From Nodosilinea sp. FACHB-141 (lineage in GTDB: Bacteria; Cyanobacteriota; Cyanobacteriia; Phormidesmidales; Phormidesmidaceae), in contig NZ_JACJPP010000021.1 of the NCBI RefSeq assembly GCF_014696135.1, forward strand, positions 248,001 to 312,000: DNA of 64,000 nt, given 5' to 3'. The notes under the pieces were generated by a model. That model ran no database searches and had not been told where the DNA came from. It was given only the letters and a program-made list of their open reading frames with translations. How positions within the stretch are numbered: position 1 is the first letter of the stretch; each line of letters opens with the position of its first letter. The translations under genes and the position numbers were made by a program. Shown here piece after piece: positions 56,226 through 64,000 of the stretch.

Positions 56226-57539
56226 ATGTTTACCCGCAGCCGCAAACACCTCACCCAGTGGCTCATGCTGACCATGGGCAGCGTTTTTGTGGTGTTTGGC
56301 GGGTTGCTCTACGTCATTGAAGTGGAGCGGGAGCTAAACAAACTCGACCAGCAGCTCTACCGCGAAGCGGAGCTGATGATTAGCAGCGGCGGCGCTGACT
56401 CGTCGCCCAATCCGACCTACCCCGTGCAGTTTCAGATCAAAACGGTGCCGCTGCTGGGGGGCAGCACCCTCAGCGTTAGCTCAGATCTGGTCTACGCCCG
56501 CTGGTACGACACCAACAACCACCTGCTGATGTTTTTTGGGCCGCTGTCGGGCGATCAGCGCGACATTCAGCCTGGTTACAGAACTCTGACCTATGAGGGC
56601 CAACGCCTGCGCCAGATGACGGTGCCCATTGAGTCGGAGGGGCAAACCCTGGGGCACCTAGAACTGGCCACTACCCTGGTACCGGTGGAAACTGCCCTCA
56701 ACCAAGTTCGACTGGTTTTAAGCCTGGGGCTGCCGGTGGGGGTGGGCCTGATTGGGCTGCTGAGCTGGTGGTTTGCGGGCCAGGTGATGCGGCCCATTCA
56801 GTTGTCGTACCAGCGATTAGAACAATTCAGTGCCGATGCTAGCCACGAGCTGAGGACGCCAATGGCCGCCATTCTCAGTCAGGCCGAGCTGGGGCTGATG
56901 ACAGCTTCGCCCCAAGAGCAGGTGGCGCGGCTTCAGCACATTGCCGGGCTGGCCCAGTCGATGGGTCAGCTGATTAACAGTTTGCTGGTGCTGGTGACAG
57001 CCGATCGCTGGTCGGGCACCCAGCAGTGCAACCTCACCCTCTTGGTAAAAGAACTCGCCCGCGAGTATCAGCCTCAAGTCAAGGCTAAGGGGCTTTGGTG
57101 GCGGCTAGAGCTGCCCCAGGCCCCCCTCTGGGTGAATGGAGACGCCAATTTGCTCCGACAGGCGATTGCCAACCTGCTCAGCAATGCCTGCCGCTACACC
57201 GCTACCGGCGGAGAGGTCGCCCTCTCCCTCAGCCACCGCGTCGACCGAATTATTATTACTGTGCAGGACAGCGGCATCGGCATTCCGGCGGCCGATTTGC
57301 CCCGCGTGTTTGACCGCTTTTACCGGGTTGACAAGGCGCGATCGCGCGATACTGGCGGCTTCGGGCTGGGGCTGGCGATCGCCCAGCAAATTGTTCAGGC
57401 GCACCAGGGCAAACTTACTGTAGTCAGCACCGAAAACCAGGGGTCAACCTTCACCATTACCCTGCCGTTACTTCTGCCTGCCAATGCCCAGGGGCAACCT
57501 GCTCCCCCGCAGACCTCGGGTTACAAGGCAAAGTGCTAG
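56226..57539 (+). CDS. Membrane sensor histidine kinase
   Basis: The 437-residue kinase has a membrane segment at about 12-34, a sensor region to about 160, and a second segment at about 165-188. The H-box is [18 protein letters not shown], the N-box is [14 protein letters not shown], and the G-boxes are DSGIGIP and [16 protein letters not shown] 56226 (MFTRSRKHL) gives the shortest plausible protein with the first membrane segment intact. No response regulator is adjacent, so it is an orphan. pstS follows 104 bases downstream, which could hint at phosphate sensing, but no Pho box was found. Confidence 0.9.
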   Translation: MFTRSRKHLTQWLMLTMGSVFVVFGGLLYVIEVERELNKLDQQLYREAELMISSGGADSSPNPTYPVQFQIKTVPLLGGSTLSVSSDLVYARWYDTNNHLLMFFGPLSGDQRDIQPGYRTLTYEGQRLRQMTVPIESEGQTLGHLELATTLVPVETALNQVRLVLSLGLPVGVGLIGLLSWWFAGQVMRPIQLSYQRLEQFSADASHELRTPMAAILSQAELGLMTASPQEQVARLQHIAGLAQSMGQLINSLLVLVTADRWSGTQQCNLTLLVKELAREYQPQVKAKGLWWRLELPQAPLWVNGDANLLRQAIANLLSNACRYTATGGEVALSLSHRVDRIIITVQDSGIGIPAADLPRVFDRFYRVDKARSRDTGGFGLGLAIAQQIVQAHQGKLTVVSTENQGSTFTITLPLLLPANAQGQPAPPQTSGYKAKC

Positions 57540-57643
57540 ACCAAACACGTCATTGATTTCTCGTCGGCCAGATTACTACGGAAGATGCTTGAAACCCCTC
57601 ACTCTACCGTTGACCGTCAAAAACTGTCCGGAGTGCTGTTCCG

Positions 57644-58756
57644 ATGATTGTTGAGCGCAAAGTATGGCTAGCAGCGGCTTTGCCCGTGGTTTTGGCGGTA
57701 GCGGCCTGCGGTGGCGGCTCTTCTCCCACCGCCGAGACCGACTCCGATGCTTCCCCAGTGTCCGCTGGCAATGGCAGCGGCACCACCATTGCGATCAGTG
57801 GCGCTGGGGCGACCTTCCCCGCGCCGATTTTTCAGCGCTGGTTTGACGCCTATACCCGGCAAGTTGACTTCGATGTGCAGGTGAGCTACCAGTCGGTGGG
57901 CAGTGGCGCTGGCCTAGAGCAGTACATCGCCGGCACCGTAGACTTTGGCGCGTCTGAGGCCCCAATTACCGATTCCGAAGATCTCACCCAGGCTTTCGTC
58001 GACGCCTTTGGTTACGCCCCCATTCAGGTGCCGATCACTGGCGGTTTATTATCGTTCTCCTATAATCTTCCTGGGATTGACGATCTGGAGCTGCGCCTTT
58101 CCCGCGATGTCTACTGCGGCATCGTCACGGGCGAAATTACCCAGTGGAGCGACCCTGCGATCGCAGCGATCAACCCCGATCTAGAGATGCCTGACCTGCC
58201 CATCACCTGGGCTCACCGCTCCGACAGTTCGGGCACCACCTTTGTCTTTGTCAACCACATTGACACCGTCTGCGACGGCTGGTCAGGCGGCGTTGGCACC
58301 TCCGTTGACTGGCCCGTGGGCATTGGCGGCCAGGGCAATGAGGGGGTAGCCGCTACGATTCAGCAAACCGAAGGCGCGATTGGCTATCTGTCCTACGCCT
58401 ATGCTGCCCTCATGGACATCGATTCAGCGTTGGTAGAAAACAACGCCGGCAACTACGTCGAGCCCTCCCCTGAAACCGCAGGCAATGCCCTTCTCGATGA
58501 AGAAATACCAGACGACTTTGCCCTGCTTGTCCCCGACCCAACTGGCGAAAACTCCTACCCCATCGTCGGTCTAACCTGGGTGATGATCTACAAGAACTAC
58601 GAAGACGCAGCCAAGTGGAACGCCATGCGCGACGTGTTTGAGTGGTCCCTCGGCTCCGAAGGCCGCGCCATTGCTGAGGAATTGCTCTATGTGCCTCTGC
58701 CTGAGCCGCTGGTGGAGCGGATTCAAGAGGTGTTTGATACCGTTAACGCGGGCTAA
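57644..58756 (+). CDS. pstS: Phosphate-binding lipoprotein PstS
   Basis: The 370-residue periplasmic binding protein has a lipobox (VLAVAACGGG) followed by a Ser/Thr/Ala linker. The PstS opening is ISGAGATFPAPIFQRWF, and the phosphate-contact regions are seen in SVGSGAGLEQYIAGTVDFGA, ITGEITQW-like (VTGEITQWSDPAI) and RSDSSGTTFVFVNH. It appears complete. The pstC, pstA and pstB genes are not in the window, so this is an orphan or extra binding protein working with a permease encoded elsewhere. Confidence 0.94.
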   Translation: MIVERKVWLAAALPVVLAVAACGGGSSPTAETDSDASPVSAGNGSGTTIAISGAGATFPAPIFQRWFDAYTRQVDFDVQVSYQSVGSGAGLEQYIAGTVDFGASEAPITDSEDLTQAFVDAFGYAPIQVPITGGLLSFSYNLPGIDDLELRLSRDVYCGIVTGEITQWSDPAIAAINPDLEMPDLPITWAHRSDSSGTTFVFVNHIDTVCDGWSGGVGTSVDWPVGIGGQGNEGVAATIQQTEGAIGYLSYAYAALMDIDSALVENNAGNYVEPSPETAGNALLDEEIPDDFALLVPDPTGENSYPIVGLTWVMIYKNYEDAAKWNAMRDVFEWSLGSEGRAIAEELLYVPLPEPLVERIQEVFDTVNAG

Positions 58757-58816
58757 TTTAAACCTCATTGCTCTGGGGTACCTAGTCAAGGCAGGGCGCT
58801 CTCGCTAACGTTTGCT

Positions 58817-58832
58817 GCGGCCTTTTGGCCGC
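58817..58832 (+). other. GCGGCC-TTTT-GGCCGC hairpin after pstS
   Basis: A perfect 6-base-pair stem with TTTT loop lies 60 bases after pstS. It has no T-tract behind it, so a terminator role is doubtful. Confidence 0.35.
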
Positions 58833-59014
58833 GTGAAACCAGCCCTCGGGAAACTTGGTTAAAGGCTATAGGCCCCATTGCGCTGTGGGCAATTTTGAAG
58901 AGTTGTTTCGCCATAAGCGCGCTGGAAGCCTAAGCGCGTTCCTGAATTTGGCTAGGCCACACCAGGGAAGACGGGTTTAAAGCACAATTAAATCTATTCC
59001 CCTCCTCCAAGGTC

Positions 59015-60364
59015 ATGGTTCAGAATCTCAAATTTGATGCGGTCAGCGATCGCCTGCCACCCCAAAACATTGAAGCCGAAGAGGCCATTTTGGGCGGTAT
59101 TTTGCTCGACCCTGAAGCCATTAACCGGGTGATGGAGATTCTCACCCCTGACGCCTTTTACATCGGTGCCCACCGCGATATTTACAAAGGGGCGCTGGCC
59201 CTCCACGCCAAGGGGCAGCCCGCCGATCTAATGACCATCGCCGTCTGGCTAAAGGACAACGGCAAGCTCGAACAGGTGGGTGGTCAAACCCGCTTGGCTC
59301 AACTGGTCGATCGCACCATTAGCGCCGCCAACATCGACCAGTACGCCACTCTGGTGATGGATAAATACACCCGCCGCCTGCTGATTCAAACCGGCGGCGA
59401 GATCTCTCAGCTGGGCTACGACACGACCTTGCCCATTGAGAATGTGATGGATCAGTCGGAGCAACGGCTGTTTGGCATTACCCAGTCGCGACCCCAGGGA
59501 GGCTTGACCTCAACCTCCGATATTTTGATTGAGACGTTTTCGGAGATTGAGCAGCGATCGCTCGGCGTCGTGCTGCCCGGCATCCCCTGCGGCTTCTACG
59601 ACTTAGATGCCATGACCCAGGGTTTTCAGCGCTCAGACCTGATTATCGCCGCTGCTCGTCCGTCAATGGGCAAGACCAGCTTTGTGCTCAATATAGCTCG
59701 CAACATTGCTGCTTTACAGAAGCTTCCTGTAGCTATTTATAGCTTGGAAATGTCGAAGGTGCAGTTGGTCTATCGCCTGCTCTCCAGCGAAGTGGAGATG
59801 GAAAGCAGCCGCCTGCGCACCGGACGCATTGCCCAGAACGAGTGGGAAAAACTGGGCCACGCCATCAGCATTCTCTCCCAGATGCCAATTTTCATCGACG
59901 ACACTCCCAGCATTTCGGTGACCGAGATTCGCTCTCGCTGCCGCCGCCTCCAGGCCGAGCAGGGTGGAGCCCTAGGGCTGATTTTGATCGACTATCTGCA
60001 ACTGATGGAGGGCGGCGGCGACAACCGGGTGCAGGAACTGTCGAAGATGACGCGATCGCTCAAGGGTCTCGCCCGCGAACTCAACGTGCCGATCATCGCC
60101 CTCTCCCAGCTCAGCCGGGGTGTCGAATCGCGCACCAACAAGCGCCCGATGATGAGTGATCTACGTGAATCTGGAGCGATCGAGCAGGACGCTGACTTGA
60201 TCATGATGCTCTACCGCGAAGAGTACTACGACCCCGACACCCCCGATCGCGGCATTGCTGAAATCATCATCACTAAACACCGCAACGGCCCTACCGGCAC
60301 CGTCAAACTGCTGTTCGAGCCGCAGTTTACCCGCTTCCGCAACCTGGCTACTCCGGGGATGTAG
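59015..60364 (+). CDS. dnaB: Replicative DNA helicase
   Basis: The 449-residue hexameric helicase unwinds DNA at the replication fork. The N-terminal domain begins LPPQNIEAEEAILGGILLDP. The RecA-like domain has Walker A (ARPSMGKTS), the following SLEMSKVQLVYRLLSSE, Walker B in GLILIDYLQLMEG, and RESGAIEQDADLI near the end. The length is normal and no intein interrupts it, unlike some cyanobacterial dnaB genes. It is flanked by unrelated genes. Confidence 0.97.
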   Translation: MVQNLKFDAVSDRLPPQNIEAEEAILGGILLDPEAINRVMEILTPDAFYIGAHRDIYKGALALHAKGQPADLMTIAVWLKDNGKLEQVGGQTRLAQLVDRTISAANIDQYATLVMDKYTRRLLIQTGGEISQLGYDTTLPIENVMDQSEQRLFGITQSRPQGGLTSTSDILIETFSEIEQRSLGVVLPGIPCGFYDLDAMTQGFQRSDLIIAAARPSMGKTSFVLNIARNIAALQKLPVAIYSLEMSKVQLVYRLLSSEVEMESSRLRTGRIAQNEWEKLGHAISILSQMPIFIDDTPSISVTEIRSRCRRLQAEQGGALGLILIDYLQLMEGGGDNRVQELSKMTRSLKGLARELNVPIIALSQLSRGVESRTNKRPMMSDLRESGAIEQDADLIMMLYREEYYDPDTPDRGIAEIIITKHRNGPTGTVKLLFEPQFTRFRNLATPGM

Positions 60365-60529
60365 CGATCGCCGTTAGGCTCAACCGAAACCGCTGGAGAG
60401 CACTGGTCGTAACCCCTAGAGGGCTGCAACTCAACCTCCAGCGCTTAGATTTTGCTCCTTTGAGAGGTAATCTAGCGTTAACGCAGCCTCTCCTTTGGAG
60501 AAGCGCGACTCAACCTCAGGAGACCTCCC

Positions 60530-61198
60530 ATGGGCGACATGATTAGCTTTAAGCGACCCGATGGCCAATCGTGCCAGGGCTACTACGTCGAGCCAGCCAG
60601 CGGCAGCACTGCCCCTGGCATTGTCGTGATTCAAGAGTGGTGGGGCCTCAACAACCAGATCAAGGGCGTGGCCGATCAGCTGGTTCAGCAGGGCTACCGA
60701 GTGCTGGTGCCCGACCTCTACAAGGGCGAAGTCACCGTCGAAACTGCCGAGGCCGAGCACCTGATGGGCGAGCTCGACTTTGGCGATGCTGCCACCCAAA
60801 ACATTCGCGGCGCGGTGCAGCACCTCAAGGCCACCAGCCCCAAGGTGGCGGTGATGGGCTACTGCATGGGCGGGGCGCTGACGGTACTGGCCGCCGTGTA
60901 CGCTCCCGAGACTGACGTGGCCATCAGCTGGTACGGGGTGCCTCCGGCAGAAGCTGCCGATGTCAGCACGATCGCAATTCCGTTCCAAGGGCACTTTGCC
61001 CAGCAAGACGAGTTCTTTTCGCCAGACGCGGTGAAGGCGTTTGAAGCGCGGCTCCAGGAGGGCGGCGTGAACTACGAATCCTACTGGTACGACGCTCACC
61101 ACGCCTTTGGTAACGAAAACAACGACATCCACGACCCCGAAGCTACCCAGCTAGCTTGGGAGCGATCGCTCACCTTCCTCGCCACTCACTTGGCCTAG
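60530..61198 (+). CDS. Dienelactone hydrolase family protein
   Basis: The 222-residue alpha/beta hydrolase uses a cysteine nucleophile in GYCMGGAL. The Glu/Asp region is VQEWWGLN-like (VIQEWWGLNNQIKGVADQL) and the catalytic His is in AHHAFGNE. Dienelactone hydrolases open lactone rings in aromatic degradation, but cyanobacterial relatives have unknown substrates. AGGAG stands 8 bases upstream of ATG 60530. The gene is complete. Confidence 0.92.
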   Translation: MGDMISFKRPDGQSCQGYYVEPASGSTAPGIVVIQEWWGLNNQIKGVADQLVQQGYRVLVPDLYKGEVTVETAEAEHLMGELDFGDAATQNIRGAVQHLKATSPKVAVMGYCMGGALTVLAAVYAPETDVAISWYGVPPAEAADVSTIAIPFQGHFAQQDEFFSPDAVKAFEARLQEGGVNYESYWYDAHHAFGNENNDIHDPEATQLAWERSLTFLATHLA

Positions 61199-61234
61199 AC
61201 CCTAGCCATAATGGCTAGCGCAAACCGGCAAGGT

Positions 61235-61627
61235 TTAGAGCTTGCCGTAGGGCTGAGTGGTGCGAATTGACAGCTCACCATTGTCTGCCGCTGAAAGAAA
61301 CTCCATAACCACCGCTACGGGGTCGCCTTCCAAGTGGGGGGTGTAGCTGCGGCGCACTAGCTCTGGAGGGTAGGGGTTGACCCGAGGCACGTGGAACCAG
61401 TCGGGTGCCTTGACCACAATCTCACCGTCCATTCTGACTACCAGACCAAAGTTGGAGCCAATCAACATCTCAGGCCGAATTCGCTGAGCCGCGCCTAGGG
61501 CATCGGTAAGGGCGGCGGCTAGGAGCGGCTGTTGAATGTTTTCCACTGGGTCATCGGGCAGCTGAAAGTCATCGGGCAGCTGCTCCCAGGTAATGGTAGG
61601 GCCAGTGCGGGGCTGAGCTTGAACCAT
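61235..61627 (-). CDS. Uma2-family protein, C-terminally truncated
   Basis: The 130-residue protein matches the N-terminal two-thirds of Uma2 (DUF820) proteins: WEQLPDDFQLPDDPVENIQQ, the metal-site Asp in VVKAPDWFHVPRV, and the Glu in VVMEFLSAADNGE. It stops at TQPYGKL, where full-length relatives continue for about 60-100 residues. The end lies only 36 bases from the convergent hydrolase stop. It is therefore probably truncated and possibly inactive, though a genuine short variant cannot be excluded. Confidence 0.8.
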   Translation of the reverse strand: MVQAQPRTGPTITWEQLPDDFQLPDDPVENIQQPLLAAALTDALGAAQRIRPEMLIGSNFGLVVRMDGEIVVKAPDWFHVPRVNPYPPELVRRSYTPHLEGDPVAVVMEFLSAADNGELSIRTTQPYGKL

Positions 61628-61838
61628 AGTCGCTCCTCAAGCAAAACCGTTTGCGGCTGTTGTCTGTCTCTATCCTAATCCGTCACTTCTCTGCCGCTGG
61701 ATGCAGGCTGATGCAGGCATACGAAATCAATTGGTAAACCCCGATTCCTGATCAGGAACTCCGTAGGTTTGCATGCTATGCCCCTACAAACCGAGGGTAT
61801 TTATTCGGGATTTCGCATCAGACCGGCTATTCCATAAG

Positions 61839-63689
61839 CTATTCCATAATCAGGATTACGCCCTGCACCTGCTTTTTGGCGTTTACCAAGGGGGTGCAGG
61901 TGATGTGGCAGCTCAGGCTGCGGCCCTTGCGGTTGACGGCCTCGATGGTCAGCTCGACGGAGCCGACGCCGGCTGAGGCTAGGCAGTCGCGAATGGGCTG
62001 GCGCAGCTGCTCTACCGGCAGACCCATATCTAGGTTGAGGAAATATTGGCCGACAACTTCTTCGGGGCGCAGGCCCCAGAGGTCTTCGGCTTTGTTGTTC
62101 CAAATTTGCACTTGCAGGTCGCGGTTGACTACTGCCACGCCGCCTTTGAGACTGGCGAACACGCATTCTAGAAACGTGTTGCTTTGATTGAGGTCGCCGC
62201 TGCTGCGCTGGAGTTCTTCGTTGAGGGTTTGGAGTTCTTCGTTGGCCGATTGCAGTTCTTCGTTCATGGTTTCCAACTCTTCGTTGGTGGACTGCAATTC
62301 TTCGTTGGTGGTTTCTAGTTCTTCATTGGTGGACTGCAATTCTTCGTTGGTGGTTTCTAGTTCTTCGTTGGTGGATTGCAATTCTTCGTAGGCCATCTCT
62401 AGCTCTTGGTTGGCGTGCTCTAGCTCGGCCTGCAACCGTTTGAACTGGGTGATATCGACAAAGCTAATGCTGGCTCCGAGAATGGCGCTGTCGCTGCCAA
62501 ACAGCGGGGTGATCTGCACCTCGAAGAAAACGGAATCACCCCGAGGATTTTGCCAGGCGACATCGGGCAGGTTGATGGTGCGGCGGCGTTCGTAGATTTC
62601 TTCCAGGCAAGAGCGCAGCTCTACGGGGCGGTAGGAAAGTTCTAAATCTTGCAGGGGGCGACCGATATCCTGCTGGGAGAGACCAAAGAGCACCTTGACG
62701 CGCTGGTTGGCCAAAACCAACACGCCGTTGTGCTTGAGCACAATGCGGGCCACCGGGCTGACATCAAAGGCAGTCTCTAGCAGGCGGAGCTGGTCGGTCA
62801 GGTCATCGGCAGTGGCTTCGTGACCGGTTTGAGCCATAATCAGCAGGCGATCGCGCCCGCTCAACTGAGGCACCTTGGTAAAGATGCGCCCCTTTAGCTG
62901 CACCGGGCTAAAGAGTTTGCTGTGGGTGAGCAGCATTTCGGCTTTGCCCAAGAACAGATAGCCGTTGTCATTGAGGGCAAAGTGAAACCGGGTCAAGATT
63001 CGGCTCTGGGTTTCAGCGTTGAAATACATCAACGTGTTGCGGCACAGCAGCAGGTCAATCTTGGAGATCGGGGCATCTTGAACCAGGTCGTGGCGACCAA
63101 AAATGACCGATCGCCGCAGCTCTTTGCTAAAGGTGTAAATTTCGTCTTTGTGGTCAAAAAATGTGCTGAGCTGGGTTTCTGATAGACCGTCTATTTTGTG
63201 GCTAGAGTAGATGGCCTGGCGCGCCGTTGCCAGAGCGTCTTCGTCGAGATCGGTGGCATAGATTTTGACTCTGGCCTGAAACTGCTCAAGGCCCAGCAGC
63301 TCTGCCAGCAGCATGGCAATGGAGTAGGTTTCTTCGCCGGAGGCGCAGCCAGCGCTCCAAATTCGGATGGGTTCGGTGCTTGCTTTGGAGCGAAAAATTG
63401 TCGGTAAGACGTCGGTGCGCAGGGCATCCCAGCTGGTGGAATCGCGAAAAAATGCGGTGACGTTGATCAGCAGTGTGTTGAACAACTGCTGAAATTCATC
63501 GGGATGCACCTCTAAATAGTCGATGTATTCGCTAAAACTGGTGACACCGACCGTCTGCATGCGGCGGGTGACCCGCCGCATGAGGCTGGGCTGTTTGTAG
63601 CCGGTAAAGTCAAACCCCCGGTTGCTGCGAACGTAGTCTAATAGAGTTCTAAAGGCAGCATCGTCAGAACTTTCTAGATTTGAGGCCAC
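61839..63689 (-). CDS. CheR methyltransferase with PAS domains and NEEL coiled coil
   Basis: The 616-residue protein has a CheR-type SAM-dependent glutamate methyltransferase at about 10-270, including the SAM motif RIWSAGCASGEETYSIAMLL and KIDLLLCRNTLMYF. A PAS domain follows at about 285-405. A coiled coil of repeated TNEELET/TNEELQS units runs from about 415 to 500, and a second PAS domain goes from about 505 to the end. Related proteins often continue into a histidine kinase; this one stops after PAS. It starts 3 bases after cheB. A role in methylation-based signalling with light, redox or ligand input is likely. Confidence 0.92.
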   Translation of the reverse strand: MASNLESSDDAAFRTLLDYVRSNRGFDFTGYKQPSLMRRVTRRMQTVGVTSFSEYIDYLEVHPDEFQQLFNTLLINVTAFFRDSTSWDALRTDVLPTIFRSKASTEPIRIWSAGCASGEETYSIAMLLAELLGLEQFQARVKIYATDLDEDALATARQAIYSSHKIDGLSETQLSTFFDHKDEIYTFSKELRRSVIFGRHDLVQDAPISKIDLLLCRNTLMYFNAETQSRILTRFHFALNDNGYLFLGKAEMLLTHSKLFSPVQLKGRIFTKVPQLSGRDRLLIMAQTGHEATADDLTDQLRLLETAFDVSPVARIVLKHNGVLVLANQRVKVLFGLSQQDIGRPLQDLELSYRPVELRSCLEEIYERRRTINLPDVAWQNPRGDSVFFEVQITPLFGSDSAILGASISFVDITQFKRLQAELEHANQELEMAYEELQSTNEELETTNEELQSTNEELETTNEELQSTNEELETMNEELQSANEELQTLNEELQRSSGDLNQSNTFLECVFASLKGGVAVVNRDLQVQIWNNKAEDLWGLRPEEVVGQYFLNLDMGLPVEQLRQPIRDCLASAGVGSVELTIEAVNRKGRSLSCHITCTPLVNAKKQVQGVILIME

Positions 63690-63692
63690 AGA

Positions 63693-64000
63693 CTATATCC
63701 TTGCTTGCTGCACCAGGTTGATCAGGGTTTGGGGAATTGTCTCTAGGGGCAAAACCCAGTCTACCTGGCCGGTATCAATGGCCATCTGGGGCATGCTGGC
63801 CACATTGGCGGTGGCCGGATCTTGGACAATCACCCGACCGCCGTGCTGCTTGATGGCCTTGATGCCGGCAGCGCCATCCCGACCATAGCCGGTTAGAACG
63901 ACGGCGATCGCCCGCTCCCCAAAGCGCTCTGCCACCGATACTAGGGTACAGTCGGCGGCGGGCCGAGAGTAGTTTACTTTGGCGGTGTGGGTCAGGCGCA
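63693..64000 (-). CDS. CheB methylesterase, 3' part only
   Basis: The frame is open from the window edge to 63693 and encodes the C-terminal 100 or so residues of a CheB-type esterase. It shows RPAADCTLVSVAERFGERAI, VVLTGYGRDGAAGIKAI with the catalytic Asp region, and IVQDPATANVASMPQMAIDT, the usual CheB end. The N-terminus and the catalytic Ser and His lie outside the window. It precedes cheR-PAS by 3 bases in one operon. Confidence 0.9.
   Translation of the reverse strand, partial: RLTHTAKVNYSRPAADCTLVSVAERFGERAIAVVLTGYGRDGAAGIKAIKQHGGRVIVQDPATANVASMPQMAIDTGQVDWVLPLETIPQTLINLVQQARI

Noticed and set aside
57540-57643. Pho box upstream of pstS
   Set aside because: No tandem CTTAACCT-like octamers were found in this spacer.
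59015-60364. Intein within dnaB, as found in some cyanobacteria
   Set aside because: The protein has the normal length of 449 residues and continuous helicase motifs.

Overview
The window is chromosomal DNA of a cyanobacterium, most likely a filamentous Leptolyngbya/Nodosilinea-like form (the genus is a guess). The evidence is an allophycocyanin gene (apcD), a GUN4-domain protein, the five-carbon-pathway tetrapyrrole gene hemL, a valyl-tRNA synthetase carrying the cyanobacterial CAAD membrane domain, a dnaK3/dnaJ3-type chaperone pair, and very frequent GCGATCGC (HIP1) palindromes in genes and spacers. Most of the window is GC-rich. The stretch around 32,020-34,030 is clearly more AT-rich. I saw no rRNA, tRNA, CRISPR array or transposase.

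Layout. 0.1-9.6 kb: an NDP-sugar pyrophosphorylase; a BMP-type lipoprotein with two nucleoside-type ABC permeases but no ATPase; an SDR oxidoreductase; PrxQ; a Nudix hydrolase; two convergent alpha/beta hydrolases; small conserved proteins. 10.6-12.7 kb: ctaA-ctaB (heme A synthesis). 12.9-19.8 kb: a predicted conflict/immunity cassette. It holds a SLOG/LSDAT protein coupled to a tandem SLATT membrane effector, facing a triple-TIR protein whose reading frame breaks just before an array of fourteen near-identical 41-residue WD40 repeats plus a divergent final one. 20.1-28.9 kb: a DrrAB-like ABC exporter, a small secreted protein, a GUN4 paralogue and a TetR-controlled RND pump. 29.6-34.0 kb: a SulP transporter coupled to a universal stress protein, rfbB, and a decayed rfbA. 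34-44.5 kb: an HDAC-like amidohydrolase, gyrA, a PolB-type exonuclease, a long-form CbiX chelatase, a potassium-channel-like protein, an FtsE-like ATPase, hemL and apcD. 44.7-50.3 kb: dnaK3-dnaJ3, a Uma2 nuclease and a UPF0175/DUF3368 toxin-antitoxin pair. 50.5-61.6 kb: valS with CAAD, a MATE transporter, a histidine kinase, an orphan PstS, dnaB, a dienelactone hydrolase and a truncated Uma2. 61.8 kb to the end: cheR-PAS and the 3' part of cheB, which runs off the window.

How it fits together. Several loci serve tetrapyrrole chemistry (hemL, ctaA, ctaB, cbiX, a GUN4 domain and the bilin protein ApcD). The most interesting part is the 12.9-19.8 kb cassette. It pairs two nucleotide-centred immune designs: a SLOG sensor with a SLATT pore, and TIR NADase-like domains with a WD40 recognition array that changes only at a few surface positions. 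The cassette lies between ctaAB and a DrrAB exporter. I recall those genes as neighbours in other cyanobacteria, so the cassette may be an insertion; that has to be checked by comparison.
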